Below, piece by piece: positions 1-8,448 of a stretch of 48,630 nucleotides of DNA (positions within the stretch are counted from its first letter, which is position 1; the number at the start of each line of letters is the position of its first letter). This stretch comes from Blastopirellula marina DSM 3645. Its GTDB lineage: Bacteria; Planctomycetota; Planctomycetia; Pirellulales; Pirellulaceae. The DNA lies in assembly GCF_000153105.1 (NCBI RefSeq), contig NZ_CH672376.1, forward strand, positions 4,068,585-4,117,214. Reading direction: 5' to 3'. The notes below the pieces were generated by a model that saw nothing but the letters and a program-made list of their open reading frames with translations, did not search any database and had not been told where the DNA came from. The position numbers and the translations under genes are program-made.

Positions 1-1
1 G

Positions 2-700
2 CTGGAGAAGTTGGGGTCGATGTCAGCGGCGGAATGGCGCGTCGGAGGCATCTTTCTCGTTACGGCGCTGCTCTGGATCTTGCGCGAGCCGACCTCAGGC
101 TGGGGCTGGGGACCCTTACTGCAGAGCAAGTATGCCGACGACGGCACCGCCGCGATCCTGATGGCGCTGCTTTGTTTCTATTTGCCCAGCGGAAAAGAAG
201 ATGGCAGTCGCTTGCTGCATTGGCAGTCAACAGTCCGAATTCCCTGGGGCGTTCTGCTGCTATTTGGCGGCGGTGTGGCGCTTGCTGGCGGATTGCATGA
301 AACCGGGCTCGATCGATTTTTGGGGGAACGACTGGCCAGCATGATGACCGGCTTGTCGCCGATCGTCATGGCGGCGCTGACCGCCAGCGGGATGATCTGC
401 TTGACCGAACTGACTTCGAATCTGGCGAGCGTGCAGATGCTGAATCCGATCTTGGCCAGTACGGCCGACGAGTTGCAGGTGAGCCCGCTGTTGTTGTTGA
501 TCCCCTCGACGCTGGCGGCGAGCTGCGCCTTCATGATGCCGGTGGCGACTCCCCCCAATGCAATCGTTTACAGTTCGGGTCGCGTGACCATGCGGCAGAT
601 GATCAAGGCCGGGTTCGTGTTAAACCTGGTTTCGCTGGCGCTGATTGTACTGGTGATTTCGACGATCGGGCCGCTGGTGTTCCATTCGTTGAAAATGTAG
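2..700 (+). CDS. DASS/SLC13 family anion symporter, C-terminal part (partial)
   Basis: The reading frame is open from the window edge, so this is the last 232 residues of a longer inner-membrane transporter (the family is usually about 450-600 residues). Visible are several hydrophobic spans, a T-E-L-T-S-N segment near residue 135 matching the conserved SN-containing hairpin that binds sodium and substrate in DASS carriers, and P-V-A-T-P-P-N-A near residue 180, the classic family signature. These carriers move di/tricarboxylates or sulfate with sodium; the substrate cannot be told from this part. A TTG at position 11 could be mistaken for a start, but the preceding residues L-E-K fit the family, so the start lies upstream of the window. 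Confidence 0.88.
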   Translation: MEKLGSMSAAEWRVGGIFLVTALLWILREPTSGWGWGPLLQSKYADDGTAAILMALLCFYLPSGKEDGSRLLHWQSTVRIPWGVLLLFGGGVALAGGLHETGLDRFLGERLASMMTGLSPIVMAALTASGMICLTELTSNLASVQMLNPILASTADELQVSPLLLLIPSTLAASCAFMMPVATPPNAIVYSSGRVTMRQMIKAGFVLNLVSLALIVLVISTIGPLVFHSLKM

Positions 701-800
701 CCGCCAATCCGGGGGGCAATTTGTCGCGGGGTCGGCGCGTTGCTATCCTAGAGAGGGCCCATTTTATTGGACATACCTACCCTTGCTGAGAGAGTTCATC

Positions 801-1205
801 ATGAATCGCGTCTTCTGTTATTCGATTTTCGCCTTGCTGGCGGTTACGGTGGTCGCCATGAATACGCGTTCGTTCGCCGATGACGCGGCTAAGCCGGAGA
901 AGTTGTTGCGGCATGTCGTGATTTTCAAGTTCAAAGAGGGGGTAAAGCCTTCGGATCAGAAGATGGTCGAGGAAGCGTTCGCTGCGTTGCCCAGCAAGAT
1001 CTCGCAGATCGCTGATTTTGAATGGGGCACGAACAACAGCCCCGAGATGCTCGACAAAGGTTTTACGCACTGCTTTTTGGTGACCTTCAAAAGCGAAGCG
1101 GATCGCGAAGCCTATTTGCCGCACGCCGCGCACAAAGAATTTGTCGAACTGTTGCTTCCCCATTTGGAAGAAGCGTTCGTCATCGATTACTGGGCTTCCA
1201 AGTAA
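801..1205 (+). CDS. Secreted Dabb (stress-responsive alpha/beta barrel) protein
   Basis: 134 residues. The first 25 or so form a signal peptide (basic start, hydrophobic stretch, cut near S-F-A-D), so the protein is exported. The rest matches the Dabb fold: R-H-V-V-I-F-K-F-K at the start of the domain, a central G-T-N-N-S segment and a final helix rich in H and F. Dabb proteins are small dimeric ferredoxin-like barrels; most have no known reaction, although some plant and fungal relatives are cyclases. The ATG at 801 is preferred over the upstream TTG at 783 because it directly precedes the signal peptide. It is followed 15 bp later by a dehydrogenase gene on the same strand. Confidence 0.85.
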   Translation: MNRVFCYSIFALLAVTVVAMNTRSFADDAAKPEKLLRHVVIFKFKEGVKPSDQKMVEEAFAALPSKISQIADFEWGTNNSPEMLDKGFTHCFLVTFKSEADREAYLPHAAHKEFVELLLPHLEEAFVIDYWASK

Positions 1206-1220
1206 CTGACAATAAAGCAA

Positions 1221-2039
1221 ATGACTATGCGACCGCGCGGAAACGTTCAATTTGATAACTCGGGTCGCGTCGTGTTGGTGACCGGAGGCGCTGGAGGAAT
1301 TGGCTTGGCGATCTGCCAGGCGTTCGCCGCTTCGGGCGCGACGACCTACGCCGTCGACGTGTCTCAGCCCGAACCGGGGGTGGAACTGCCGGCCAAGCTG
1401 ATCCTGGGCGACGTTTCGCAGCGCGAAGATTGCCAGCGCGTTGTCGCCCAAGTTGTCGAAGAAGCGGGCGCACTAGACGTGTTGGTTAACAACGCCGCGA
1501 TCCAACCGCCTGACTCGTACCGAGCGATTGACCAGTTGTCGCCTGCGGTATGGGACAAGATGGTCGCGATCAATCTCTCTGGCTACACTTACATGGCGAT
1601 GGCAGTTGCGGCGGTGATGCGCAAGCAACAAAGCGGCGTGATCGTTAATATGGCGAGCGCCCAAGGGCACCGGACAGCTCGCGAGGTGCCGGCCTATGGA
1701 CCGATCAAAGCGGCCAATCTAATGCAGGCGAAGCAATGGGGCGTCGAGCTGGCGCGTGAAGGAGTGCGGGTCGTATCGGTTTCGCCGGGGGCGGTGGGAA
1801 CTCCACTTTTGCGGGCGTCTCTCGCACAGCAAGGAGGAGAAGCTCCTTTAGCGAATCGACATCCTCTGGGGCGGATTGCTGAACCGCCCGAAATTGCGGC
1901 GGCCGTGATGTGGTTAGCTAGTGACGGCGCATCGTTCGTGACCGCTACAGATCTCGAAGTCGATGGTGGATTAGGCGCATTTGCCGCTTTTGCGGACCCT
2001 TTTTCTGTTACGACCATCCCTGGCCAAAACGATCACTGA
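1221..2039 (+). CDS. Short-chain dehydrogenase/reductase (SDR)
   Basis: 272 residues, the usual length of a classical SDR. The N-terminal nucleotide site T-G-G-A-G-G-I-G is at about residues 21-28, N-N-A-A follows near residue 90, the catalytic serine lies in N-M-A-S-A-Q, and the catalytic Y-x-x-x-K is Y-G-P-I-K near residue 157. A D after the second beta strand (A-V-D-V) suggests NAD(H) rather than NADP(H). The C-terminal S-D-x-A-S-F-V-T-x-x-x-L-x-V-D-G-G is typical. The substrate is not predictable. It starts 15 bp after the Dabb gene, so the two are probably one transcript. Confidence 0.93.
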   Translation: MTMRPRGNVQFDNSGRVVLVTGGAGGIGLAICQAFAASGATTYAVDVSQPEPGVELPAKLILGDVSQREDCQRVVAQVVEEAGALDVLVNNAAIQPPDSYRAIDQLSPAVWDKMVAINLSGYTYMAMAVAAVMRKQQSGVIVNMASAQGHRTAREVPAYGPIKAANLMQAKQWGVELAREGVRVVSVSPGAVGTPLLRASLAQQGGEAPLANRHPLGRIAEPPEIAAAVMWLASDGASFVTATDLEVDGGLGAFAAFADPFSVTTIPGQNDH

Positions 2040-2161
2040 AATCGTCACAGGCCGCGCGACTATCATTCGTGCAATCTTAATATTCGGTTATGCGGGCTCT
2101 TCCCGATGATCGCGACATAACGAAATTGTTTGTTCTACTTCGTATGTCACGGATGGCTGAA

Positions 2162-3742
2162 ATGACGATGTTACCAAAAAGGATTGCTAGCACGGTTGCA
2201 GCGGGGCTTTTGCTGTACGGTGTGACGCATTTCGCTGTGCCAGCTTTGGCTCAGGAGACGTACTTTAGCAGCTATGCCGCTGAGCAGTATGTGTCGCCAC
2301 CAGATGAATTCAGCCGGCGTCTTATGGAGTTGGAGCGGCGAATTGATCAGTTAGACGCACCGCCGCAACCCGCGATGACGGCTCCGCAGGTTCCGGCCGG
2401 CGCGATGCCGAACATGCAAAACATCCAAAACGTGCCGACGACGAACGTTGGGCACTTGATGGAACGCATCGAACGCCTGGAAGCGGCCCAGACCGTTCAA
2501 AGTGCTCAGATCGCGAAAGTCGCGGAAGACTACGTCCCGCCGACGAAACCGACGTTCAAGATCGGCGGTCGCGTCCACTTTGACACATGGGACTTTCCTA
2601 GCAATACGCCGGGGATTGGCTTTTTCGAAAATCCCGCGACCGGCAATGATCCCGAGAATCGCTGGGCGTTTCGACGCGTCCGCCTAGAAACGAGCGGGGA
2701 TGCCTTTGAGACGATGTTGTGGCGCATCCAGGTCGACTTCGCCGATCCCAACGATCCCGCGATCAAGGATGTTTATATCGGCTGGGACGAACTGCCAGGC
2801 AATACGACGGTGCTGCTGGGTAATCAAAAACGTCCGCTTGGTTTGGACGCGTTGAATAGTTCGCGGTTCAACATCTTTATGGAGCGACCGCTAGTAGTGG
2901 AAGCGTTCAACGAAGATGCACGTCGTCTTGGGCTGTGCGGCTACAGCTACTCAGACGACCTGGTCTACAATTGGCGCTACGGCATTTTCAATATGGAGAA
3001 CGTGTCCGGCACCGGGGCCTATCTGGGCGATGCGTTTCAAGGAAGCGGCAACGCTCGCTTGGCGAGCAGCCCTTGGTATGACGATTCGTCCGGCGGACGT
3101 GGTTATTACCACTGGGCGATCGCCGGGATGGTGGCCAATCCTGATGGAGATGTGTTGGCGACCACGCCGCATTCCAATCAAGGACGTTTTCGTACGCGGC
3201 CTGAGGCCCGCTCGTCCAGTCGCTGGATTGATACCGGGGCCATTGCGGGCGCCGACTGGTACGAAGTATTTGCTTTGGAGTCGATGCTGAATGTCGGCGC
3301 TTGGAACTTCTGCGGCGAATATCAAACGACTTGGCTGCAGCGTGACAACGGCATGAGCGACGTCAACTTCCATGGCGGCTATTTGCAGGCCGCTTACTTC
3401 TTGACCGGCGAGCACATGGCGTATGACCGCAAGAGCAGCACGCTCTCGCGCACGAAGCCGTTCGAGAATTTCTTCCTGGTTCCTGATTGCAACGGCAACT
3501 TTGGAACCGGTTGGGGCGCCTGGCAAATTGCTGCACGTATCTCTTACTTGGATCTGTCCGACGACAATATCCAAGGAGGCGTCGAGACCAACGCGACGCT
3601 AGGTTTGAACTGGCTATGGACTTCGCACTCGAAGATGCAGTTCAACGCGATCTACGGCGACATCAGCGAGCACAGGCCGGTAGGCGGCTACACCGGAGGC
3701 AACTTCTGGGTCATGGGTTGTCGCTTTATGGTTGATTTCTAA
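2162..3742 (+). CDS. OprP/OprO-type outer-membrane porin
   Basis: About 526 residues. A signal peptide (M-T-M-L-P-K-R then a hydrophobic run ending A-L-A-Q) fixes the start at 2162 or 2168; the ATG at 2090 would add an unlikely 24-residue leader. After a coiled-coil stretch (residues about 45-120, with L-E-R-R-I and M-E-R-I-E-R-L-E heptads) comes a long beta-rich region with G-R-V-H-F-D, F-R-R-V-R-L-E and L-L-G-N-Q-K-R-P-L-G-L-D, hallmarks of phosphate-selective porins, ending in an aromatic residue (V-D-F) as outer-membrane barrels do. Family members form trimeric anion channels. The coiled coil could anchor it to the cell wall. It lies upstream of two small secreted proteins and the carbonic anhydrase/SulP genes. 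Confidence 0.85.
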   Translation: MTMLPKRIASTVAAGLLLYGVTHFAVPALAQETYFSSYAAEQYVSPPDEFSRRLMELERRIDQLDAPPQPAMTAPQVPAGAMPNMQNIQNVPTTNVGHLMERIERLEAAQTVQSAQIAKVAEDYVPPTKPTFKIGGRVHFDTWDFPSNTPGIGFFENPATGNDPENRWAFRRVRLETSGDAFETMLWRIQVDFADPNDPAIKDVYIGWDELPGNTTVLLGNQKRPLGLDALNSSRFNIFMERPLVVEAFNEDARRLGLCGYSYSDDLVYNWRYGIFNMENVSGTGAYLGDAFQGSGNARLASSPWYDDSSGGRGYYHWAIAGMVANPDGDVLATTPHSNQGRFRTRPEARSSSRWIDTGAIAGADWYEVFALESMLNVGAWNFCGEYQTTWLQRDNGMSDVNFHGGYLQAAYFLTGEHMAYDRKSSTLSRTKPFENFFLVPDCNGNFGTGWGAWQIAARISYLDLSDDNIQGGVETNATLGLNWLWTSHSKMQFNAIYGDISEHRPVGGYTGGNFWVMGCRFMVDF

Positions 3743-3794
3743 ACCGGACGAATCAAAAACAATCGCCTCGGCGAAAGATAGAAGGATGGATACT

Positions 3795-4337
3795 ATGCGA
3801 CGGATTGCAATTTACTTTTTGTTGGCTGGACTGGCGCTGTGTGTGAACACCGCCAATAGCGGCGAAGCGATGGTTGGCGGCTGCGGCAGACCCACGGTGC
3901 ATGGCAATTGCTGCTGTGAGCATCCCTGTTGGGAGTGCGCCCCCTATCTGTTGAAGAAATCATGCGAAGAAGAAAAAGAGCATTGCTGGACAACGCGCTG
4001 CAAGCAAATCGAAATCCCGCCGGTTCGATTTCCATGGGAAAAATCAGATTGCTGCGGATGTGAGCCGCCGCTGGTGAAATGCGGCAAGGTTCGCACCGTC
4101 AATCAACTGTGGCAGAACGAATACAAAGTTTCGGTACCGAAATTTGAATGGATTCGCACGTGCCTTCAATCGTGCGTTCCCTGCAGCAGCGCTCCGGTAG
4201 AAGTCCAGCAGTCTGCCGGCGACCCGCCGCTGCCGCCGACTCCGCCGATGGTTCCGCCGGTCAGCGCCCAAGTAGTTCCGCAGTACGATATTTTGCCGAG
4301 TGGATATGTGGTCCCGGTGCTGCTTCCGGCCCAATAG
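3795..4337 (+). CDS. Secreted cysteine-rich protein
   Basis: 180 residues from the ATG at 3795, chosen because AAGGA lies 9 nt upstream and the signal peptide (M-R-R-I-A-I-Y, then a hydrophobic core) starts there; the ATG at 3786 overlaps that ribosome site. The mature part has 16 cysteines, several adjacent (N-C-C-C-E, D-C-C-G-C), and a block with I-E-I-P-P-V-R-F-P-W-E followed by a C-G-K-V-R motif and a Y-K-V-x-V-P-K-F-E-W ending. I recall similar W/C-rich blocks in other planctomycete envelope proteins but cannot name a family. The tail is proline-rich (P-P-L-P-P-T-P-P). It is probably disulfide-linked in the envelope. It follows the porin by 52 bp and is probably co-transcribed. Confidence 0.7.
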   Translation: MRRIAIYFLLAGLALCVNTANSGEAMVGGCGRPTVHGNCCCEHPCWECAPYLLKKSCEEEKEHCWTTRCKQIEIPPVRFPWEKSDCCGCEPPLVKCGKVRTVNQLWQNEYKVSVPKFEWIRTCLQSCVPCSSAPVEVQQSAGDPPLPPTPPMVPPVSAQVVPQYDILPSGYVVPVLLPAQ

Positions 4338-4364
4338 CTCTCGCGTTGCGTTCCGTTTGAGATC

Positions 4365-4410
4365 GGCTTGCCTGCGGCGCGACGCTTCGCCTGCAGGCGA
4401 GCCTCTTTTA
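4365..4410 (+). terminator. Hairpin terminator after the cysteine-rich gene
   Basis: Arms 4365-4375 and 4393-4403 pair over 11 bp with one G-T wobble, and TCTTTTA follows. The loop holds a second palindrome, CGCCTGCAGGCG. It lies 27 bp after the stop codon at 4337. Confidence 0.55.
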
Positions 4411-4633
4411 TGGCGAGAAAAAAAGAGGTTGCAAGAATTCATACGCGGTGAACTTTCGCCGAAATCTCTTGGTGTGATTCAGGTTGCGTTCTATCTTCGC
4501 CGCTCTCTCGCGAAGAAAACCGGCTTGACTTTGCTAGGCTGCCGAACGTAAAGTTGAAATACATCATCTTGGCGGACTCTCTCGCGGATTCGCCATCTTG
4601 TCCGATTTCAAACATGAACAAGAAGGGAGTGCA

Positions 4634-4945
4634 ATGAGACGAATCAATCGCCGATCGCCTTTGCCAATCGCTCCTTTTCTATTCATGATGTTTGCGATGA
4701 TTGTCGGGACGATCTCGCCTCCGCGATCGCTGGCCGAGCAAGAGACGGAGACTTCGCGAGAAGTTGAAGTCGTACTGCTGGGCCAAATCGTGTCGGTCGA
4801 ATTTCGACCCAAGATCACCGCGGACGATCGATCTGCCGATTTTCTGTCGGCTCCGCTCCCTGGACGTATCTCTCGGGCTGCATTTAGCGGCATCCGAGGC
4901 GAACGAAGCGCTTGGAACGGGATTGGCGCGGCGCTGCGCATTTAA
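4634..4945 (+). CDS. Small secreted protein of unknown function
   Basis: 103 residues from an ATG with a good ribosome site (AAGGGAG, 6 nt upstream). Residues 1-36 look like a signal peptide with a basic start (M-R-R-I-N-R-R) and a hydrophobic core ending near S-L-A. The mature part begins acidic (E-Q-E-T-E-T), followed by V-E-V-V-L-L-G-Q-I-V-S-V-E-F, which looks like a beta-strand pair. The last 30 residues are basic, serine/arginine-rich and low in secondary-structure character, so a frameshift near position 4850 that disrupts the true end is possible. No family recognised. It lies between the cysteine-rich gene and the carbonic anhydrase. Confidence 0.5.
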   Translation: MRRINRRSPLPIAPFLFMMFAMIVGTISPPRSLAEQETETSREVEVVLLGQIVSVEFRPKITADDRSADFLSAPLPGRISRAAFSGIRGERSAWNGIGAALRI

Positions 4946-5147
4946 ACCTGCGTATTTCTTGGCCTCTTCTTGGCCCTGCGTTCATGCGTTGAGTTGAACG
5001 CTCCTACATCGTGACTCCGGCATCTGCTGCGCACTCACCATTTCTCTGACGTTATCGCGGAGATGGTTGCGCGTCGCTGCTGGAATCTTCCAGATCTACG
5101 TAACGCTAGTTGGGCGCGTGTCGATGCGCCGAGTGAATATTCGAACC

Positions 5148-5804
5148 ATGCAGAAACTAATCAGCGGACTCAGTCAATTTCAGAAATCGGACTATCAGCA
5201 CAAGCAGTCTTTGTTTGCGGAGCTTGCCCATGGGCAGTCGCCGCACACGCTGTTTATCACTTGTTCGGACTCGCGTATCGACCCGAACCTGATCACGAGA
5301 AGCGATCCCGGCGATATCTTCGTGTTACGAAACGCGGGAAATCTGATTCCGCGGAAAGGTCAAGCGAGCGGGGAAGCGGCGACGATCGAATATGCGATCA
5401 AGGCCCTCAAGGTTCAGGACATCGTCGTCTGCGGACACTCTGGATGCGGCGCAATGAACGCCGTTCTTCAAGCCGGGTCGTGTGACGAACTTCCCGCTGT
5501 CGCCGCGTGGCTGCAAAACACGGATGGCTTGACGCAGCGAACATTGCAACGCAACGGGGAGCAGTCGCCTGAGCGGATGTTGGAACTGGTCATCCAAGAG
5601 AATGTCCGAATGCAGTTGGAAAACCTGGAAGCGATGCGCTGCGTCGCTGACGCATTGTCGAGCGACCAGGTCCAGTTGCATGGTTGGGCGTATGACATTG
5701 GATCTGGCAATGTGGAAATGCTTGACCGAGAGCAAGACGCGTTTGTGCCGCTAAGCGAAGCGACGTTTGGCGAGATCGACGGTTCGACATCGGGTTACGC
5801 CTAA
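5148..5804 (+). CDS. Beta-class carbonic anhydrase
   Basis: 218 residues from the ATG at 5148 (M-Q-K-L-I-S-G-L), the usual N-terminus; in-frame ATG codons upstream (5124) would add unrelated residues. It interconverts CO2 and bicarbonate. The zinc ligands are C39 (in C-S-D-S-R) and H97/C100 (in H-S-G-C-G-A), with the D41-R43 dyad intact. G-D-I-F-V-L-R-N-A-G-N and A-T-I-E-Y-A are also family motifs. There is no signal peptide, so it is cytoplasmic. It leads a set of four co-directional genes; the SulP gene starts 57 bp after its stop. This pairing occurs widely in bacteria, and some SulP proteins are even fused to carbonic anhydrase. Confidence 0.95.
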   Translation: MQKLISGLSQFQKSDYQHKQSLFAELAHGQSPHTLFITCSDSRIDPNLITRSDPGDIFVLRNAGNLIPRKGQASGEAATIEYAIKALKVQDIVVCGHSGCGAMNAVLQAGSCDELPAVAAWLQNTDGLTQRTLQRNGEQSPERMLELVIQENVRMQLENLEAMRCVADALSSDQVQLHGWAYDIGSGNVEMLDREQDAFVPLSEATFGEIDGSTSGYA

Positions 5805-5861
5805 TGATTGACTCTGACGCTTTCCCTCGTTTCAAAACAACTTCGCGATAAGGCGTTTTCC

Positions 5862-7502
5862 ATGTCCGACAGTTCCAATGGTCCTCCATTTTTTAGCTGG
5901 GCGACGATCAAGAATGACGTCTTTCCATCGATTGTCGTATTTTTAGTCGCGCTGCCCCTTTGTCTGGGCATCGCGATTGCGTCGGGAGCGCCCCCTGCGG
6001 CTGGGCTCATCTCTGGCATCGTGGGCGGATTGGTGGTTGGTTTTTTTGCGGGAGCTCCGCTGCAAGTCAGCGGACCTGCAGCCGGTTTGACGGTGCTGGT
6101 CTATGGCTTGTTTGAGAAGTTTGACATCAAGCTTGTCATGCTAGTGATCGTGGTCGCCGGTGTGATGCAAATTGTCGCCGGCTTCCTGAAGTTTGGGCAG
6201 TGGTTTCGCGCGGTTTCGCCGGCGGTGGTGAAGGGGATGCTGGCCGGAATCGGGGTCCTGATTTTTTGCAGTCAGTTTCACATCATGATCGACGATCAGC
6301 CGCGGAAAGAGTTGGTGATCGGCGGCGTTCATTTGGAAGCCGGCCTGGCGAATCTGCTGACGATTCCCCAGGCGATTGGTCGCGTGTTTGCGTTTGACGA
6401 ATCGAAGTCGCACCATCTTGCGGCGGGACTTGGTTTGTTCACGATTGCGGTGATCGTGTTCTGGAAAATGGCCCCGAAGAAATTTCAGCTGATTCCCGGG
6501 CCGCTGTTAGGCGTCGTGTTGGCGACGTTGTTCTCCGAGCTCTTTGACGTCCCGATCAAGCGGCTGGAGGCGAGCATTCCCGCGAACTTCTTCAGCAGTC
6601 TCGTCTTTCCCGATCTCGGCATCTGGATGTCGGCGCCGGTGATCGAGATCCTGATGGCGGCCGCCGGCGTCGCGTTGATCGCCAGCGCTGAGACGCTCTT
6701 GTGCGCCACCGCGGTCGATCAAATGCACGAAGGGGAGCGAACTAACTACGATCGCGAGTTGATAGCTCAGGGATTGGGCAATTCGGTCTGCGGGTTGATC
6801 GGCGGATTGCCGCTGACCGGAGTGATCGTGCGCAGCGCCGCCAACGTCTCGGCTGGCGGAAAGTCGCGCTGGTCCGCGATCATGCACGGGGGCTGGCTGC
6901 TCCTCTTTGTGGCGTTCCTGCCCTTCCTCTTGAAGCAAATTCCTGTCGCCAGTTTGGCGGCCGTGTTGGTCTATACCGGCTATAAGCTGGTGAACCCCGC
7001 TTCGATACGCGAATTGGCCAAGTATGGACGGAGTGAGGTCTTTATCTATTTCGCCACCATGATCACGATTGTCGCGACCGATTTGTTAATCGGCGTCGTC
7101 ACCGGCATCGTGTTGGCCGCATGCAAGTTGTTGTATGTCTTCTCGCGCTTGGAAATACGCCGCGAGGGAGATCCCGCTGCGGGCAAGTTGACGTTGCGGT
7201 TGATCGGAACCGCGACGTTTATGCGACTGCCGGCGTTGGCTTCGGAACTGGAGCACGTTCCAGGCAACGTCGAACTGCATGTCAATTTCGAGCAGCTGAA
7301 CTACATCGATCATGCTTGTCTCGATTTGCTGATGTCTTGGGAGAAGCAGCATGAAGCGTCAGGCGGAAGCTTAGTGATCGACTGGGATGGACTAGCGGCT
7401 CGTTTTCATGAGCGCTACGCCGAAAAAAATCGAGGAGAGTCCGCCCGCGAAGCAAGTGGTGCAGATGAACGCTCGATCGACGAAACCCTACGGTCGAAGT
7501 AG
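5862..7502 (+). CDS. SulP family anion (bicarbonate or sulfate) transporter with STAS domain
   Basis: 546 residues from the ATG at 5862 (M-S-D-S-S-N-G). The membrane part covers about residues 20-410: A-L-P-L-C-L-G-I-A-I-A-S-G and G-L-I-S-G-I-V-G-G in the first spans, and later G-L-P-L-T-G-V-I-V-R-S. Residues from about 440 form a STAS domain (L-R-L-I-G-T-A-T-F-M through L-N-Y-I-D-H-A-C-L-D-L-L). The family carries sulfate, chloride/bicarbonate or dicarboxylates; sodium-dependent BicA transporters belong here. Position directly after carbonic anhydrase favours bicarbonate, but this is inferred from context, not from substrate residues. The C-terminal 30 residues are charged and probably disordered. 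Confidence 0.93.
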   Translation: MSDSSNGPPFFSWATIKNDVFPSIVVFLVALPLCLGIAIASGAPPAAGLISGIVGGLVVGFFAGAPLQVSGPAAGLTVLVYGLFEKFDIKLVMLVIVVAGVMQIVAGFLKFGQWFRAVSPAVVKGMLAGIGVLIFCSQFHIMIDDQPRKELVIGGVHLEAGLANLLTIPQAIGRVFAFDESKSHHLAAGLGLFTIAVIVFWKMAPKKFQLIPGPLLGVVLATLFSELFDVPIKRLEASIPANFFSSLVFPDLGIWMSAPVIEILMAAAGVALIASAETLLCATAVDQMHEGERTNYDRELIAQGLGNSVCGLIGGLPLTGVIVRSAANVSAGGKSRWSAIMHGGWLLLFVAFLPFLLKQIPVASLAAVLVYTGYKLVNPASIRELAKYGRSEVFIYFATMITIVATDLLIGVVTGIVLAACKLLYVFSRLEIRREGDPAAGKLTLRLIGTATFMRLPALASELEHVPGNVELHVNFEQLNYIDHACLDLLMSWEKQHEASGGSLVIDWDGLAARFHERYAEKNRGESAREASGADERSIDETLRSK

Positions 7503-7571
7503 GCGTGAATTCGAGTTTCGACGGTTTCTCTGCATGTTCATTCTTGATTCAAAATTAAAGGCGTTTCTGTG

Positions 7572-8390
7572 ATGAAGAATCTGTTAGTTCATCTCTGCAA
7601 TTCCAGTCGTACAAAGTCGGTGGTTGAAACGGCCGTAAAATTGGCGAGCGTCGCCCAGGCGAGGATTCGCGGCGTATCGATTTTGGATACGCGTACTTTT
7701 TTCGAAAAGGCAGGGATCGAGTCGGCGGCCTATGCTGGGGTTGAAGCGACACGAATGACTCTGACGCATCGTCGCCAGATGCAATCGCGCGAGGAGTTTC
7801 TCAGCGTATGTCGAAGCAGCCGAGTTCACTGCGATGTAGTGGACGTTCGCGGCGATCCGATCGAGTTGCTCGCTGACGAGGCGAAGTATAACGATTTGAC
7901 GATCGTTTCTTACGGAAGAACCCCGCATCGCCATGATGTGGGACTCTCTGCGCACGAATTGATGGAGTTGGCGCAGCGCGGCGCGCACCCGCTGCTTGTG
8001 CTGCGGCGGAAGCCGGTGGAGCTCGACCGCGTCTTGTTGATTTACGACGGATCCAACGCTTCAAGCCGGTCCATTCGTTCGTTCTTGTCGCAACATGCCG
8101 CCTATCTCGGCAACCAGTATCGCTTGTTATGCGTCGGCGAAGCGGCCAGCCCGCAAAGCGGCGCGTATCGCGCGATGCTGCAATACTGCCGATCGCGGAT
8201 GGAGACGCTAGAAGTAGGGTGTTTGCCTGGCTCGCCGGTGAAAACCGCCGCGAAATACGCCCAGAAATGGGAGGCCGATTTACTGGTGCTGGGAGTCGCC
8301 AGGACGAGCAGTTGGTGGGGTTCGCCATTTGGCCAGCTAGGCAGCGACATATTGCAGCATACGGAATTGGCCATTTACGCCTACGCCTAA
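7572..8390 (+). CDS. Tandem universal stress protein (two Usp domains)
   Basis: 272 residues, about twice one Usp domain. The first domain begins K-N-L-L-V-H-L and the second L-D-R-V-L-L-I-Y-D-G-S near residue 153. The second ends with D-L-L-V-L-G-V-A-R-T-S-S-W-W-G-S-P-F-G-Q-L-G-S-D, an approximate version of the G-x2-G-x9-G-S/T ATP-binding motif; the first domain shows no clear motif. ATG 7572 directly follows a GTG at 7569; either could start. It is cytoplasmic. It is 69 bp after the SulP gene and 58 bp before the bestrophin gene, so it is probably a nucleotide-sensing partner of these transporters; UspA-like domains commonly accompany anion and cation carriers. Confidence 0.85.
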   Translation: MKNLLVHLCNSSRTKSVVETAVKLASVAQARIRGVSILDTRTFFEKAGIESAAYAGVEATRMTLTHRRQMQSREEFLSVCRSSRVHCDVVDVRGDPIELLADEAKYNDLTIVSYGRTPHRHDVGLSAHELMELAQRGAHPLLVLRRKPVELDRVLLIYDGSNASSRSIRSFLSQHAAYLGNQYRLLCVGEAASPQSGAYRAMLQYCRSRMETLEVGCLPGSPVKTAAKYAQKWEADLLVLGVARTSSWWGSPFGQLGSDILQHTELAIYAYA

Positions 8391-8448
8391 GCCGAGATGT
8401 CGATCGCCGCAAATATAAAACGCATTGTTTCAGGAGTAGTATTTCTCT

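Noticed and set aside
4701-4997. 98-residue arginine-rich frame overlapping the small secreted gene
   Set aside because: No ribosome site or signal peptide; it may be the shifted tail of the 4634 gene, but I could not show this.
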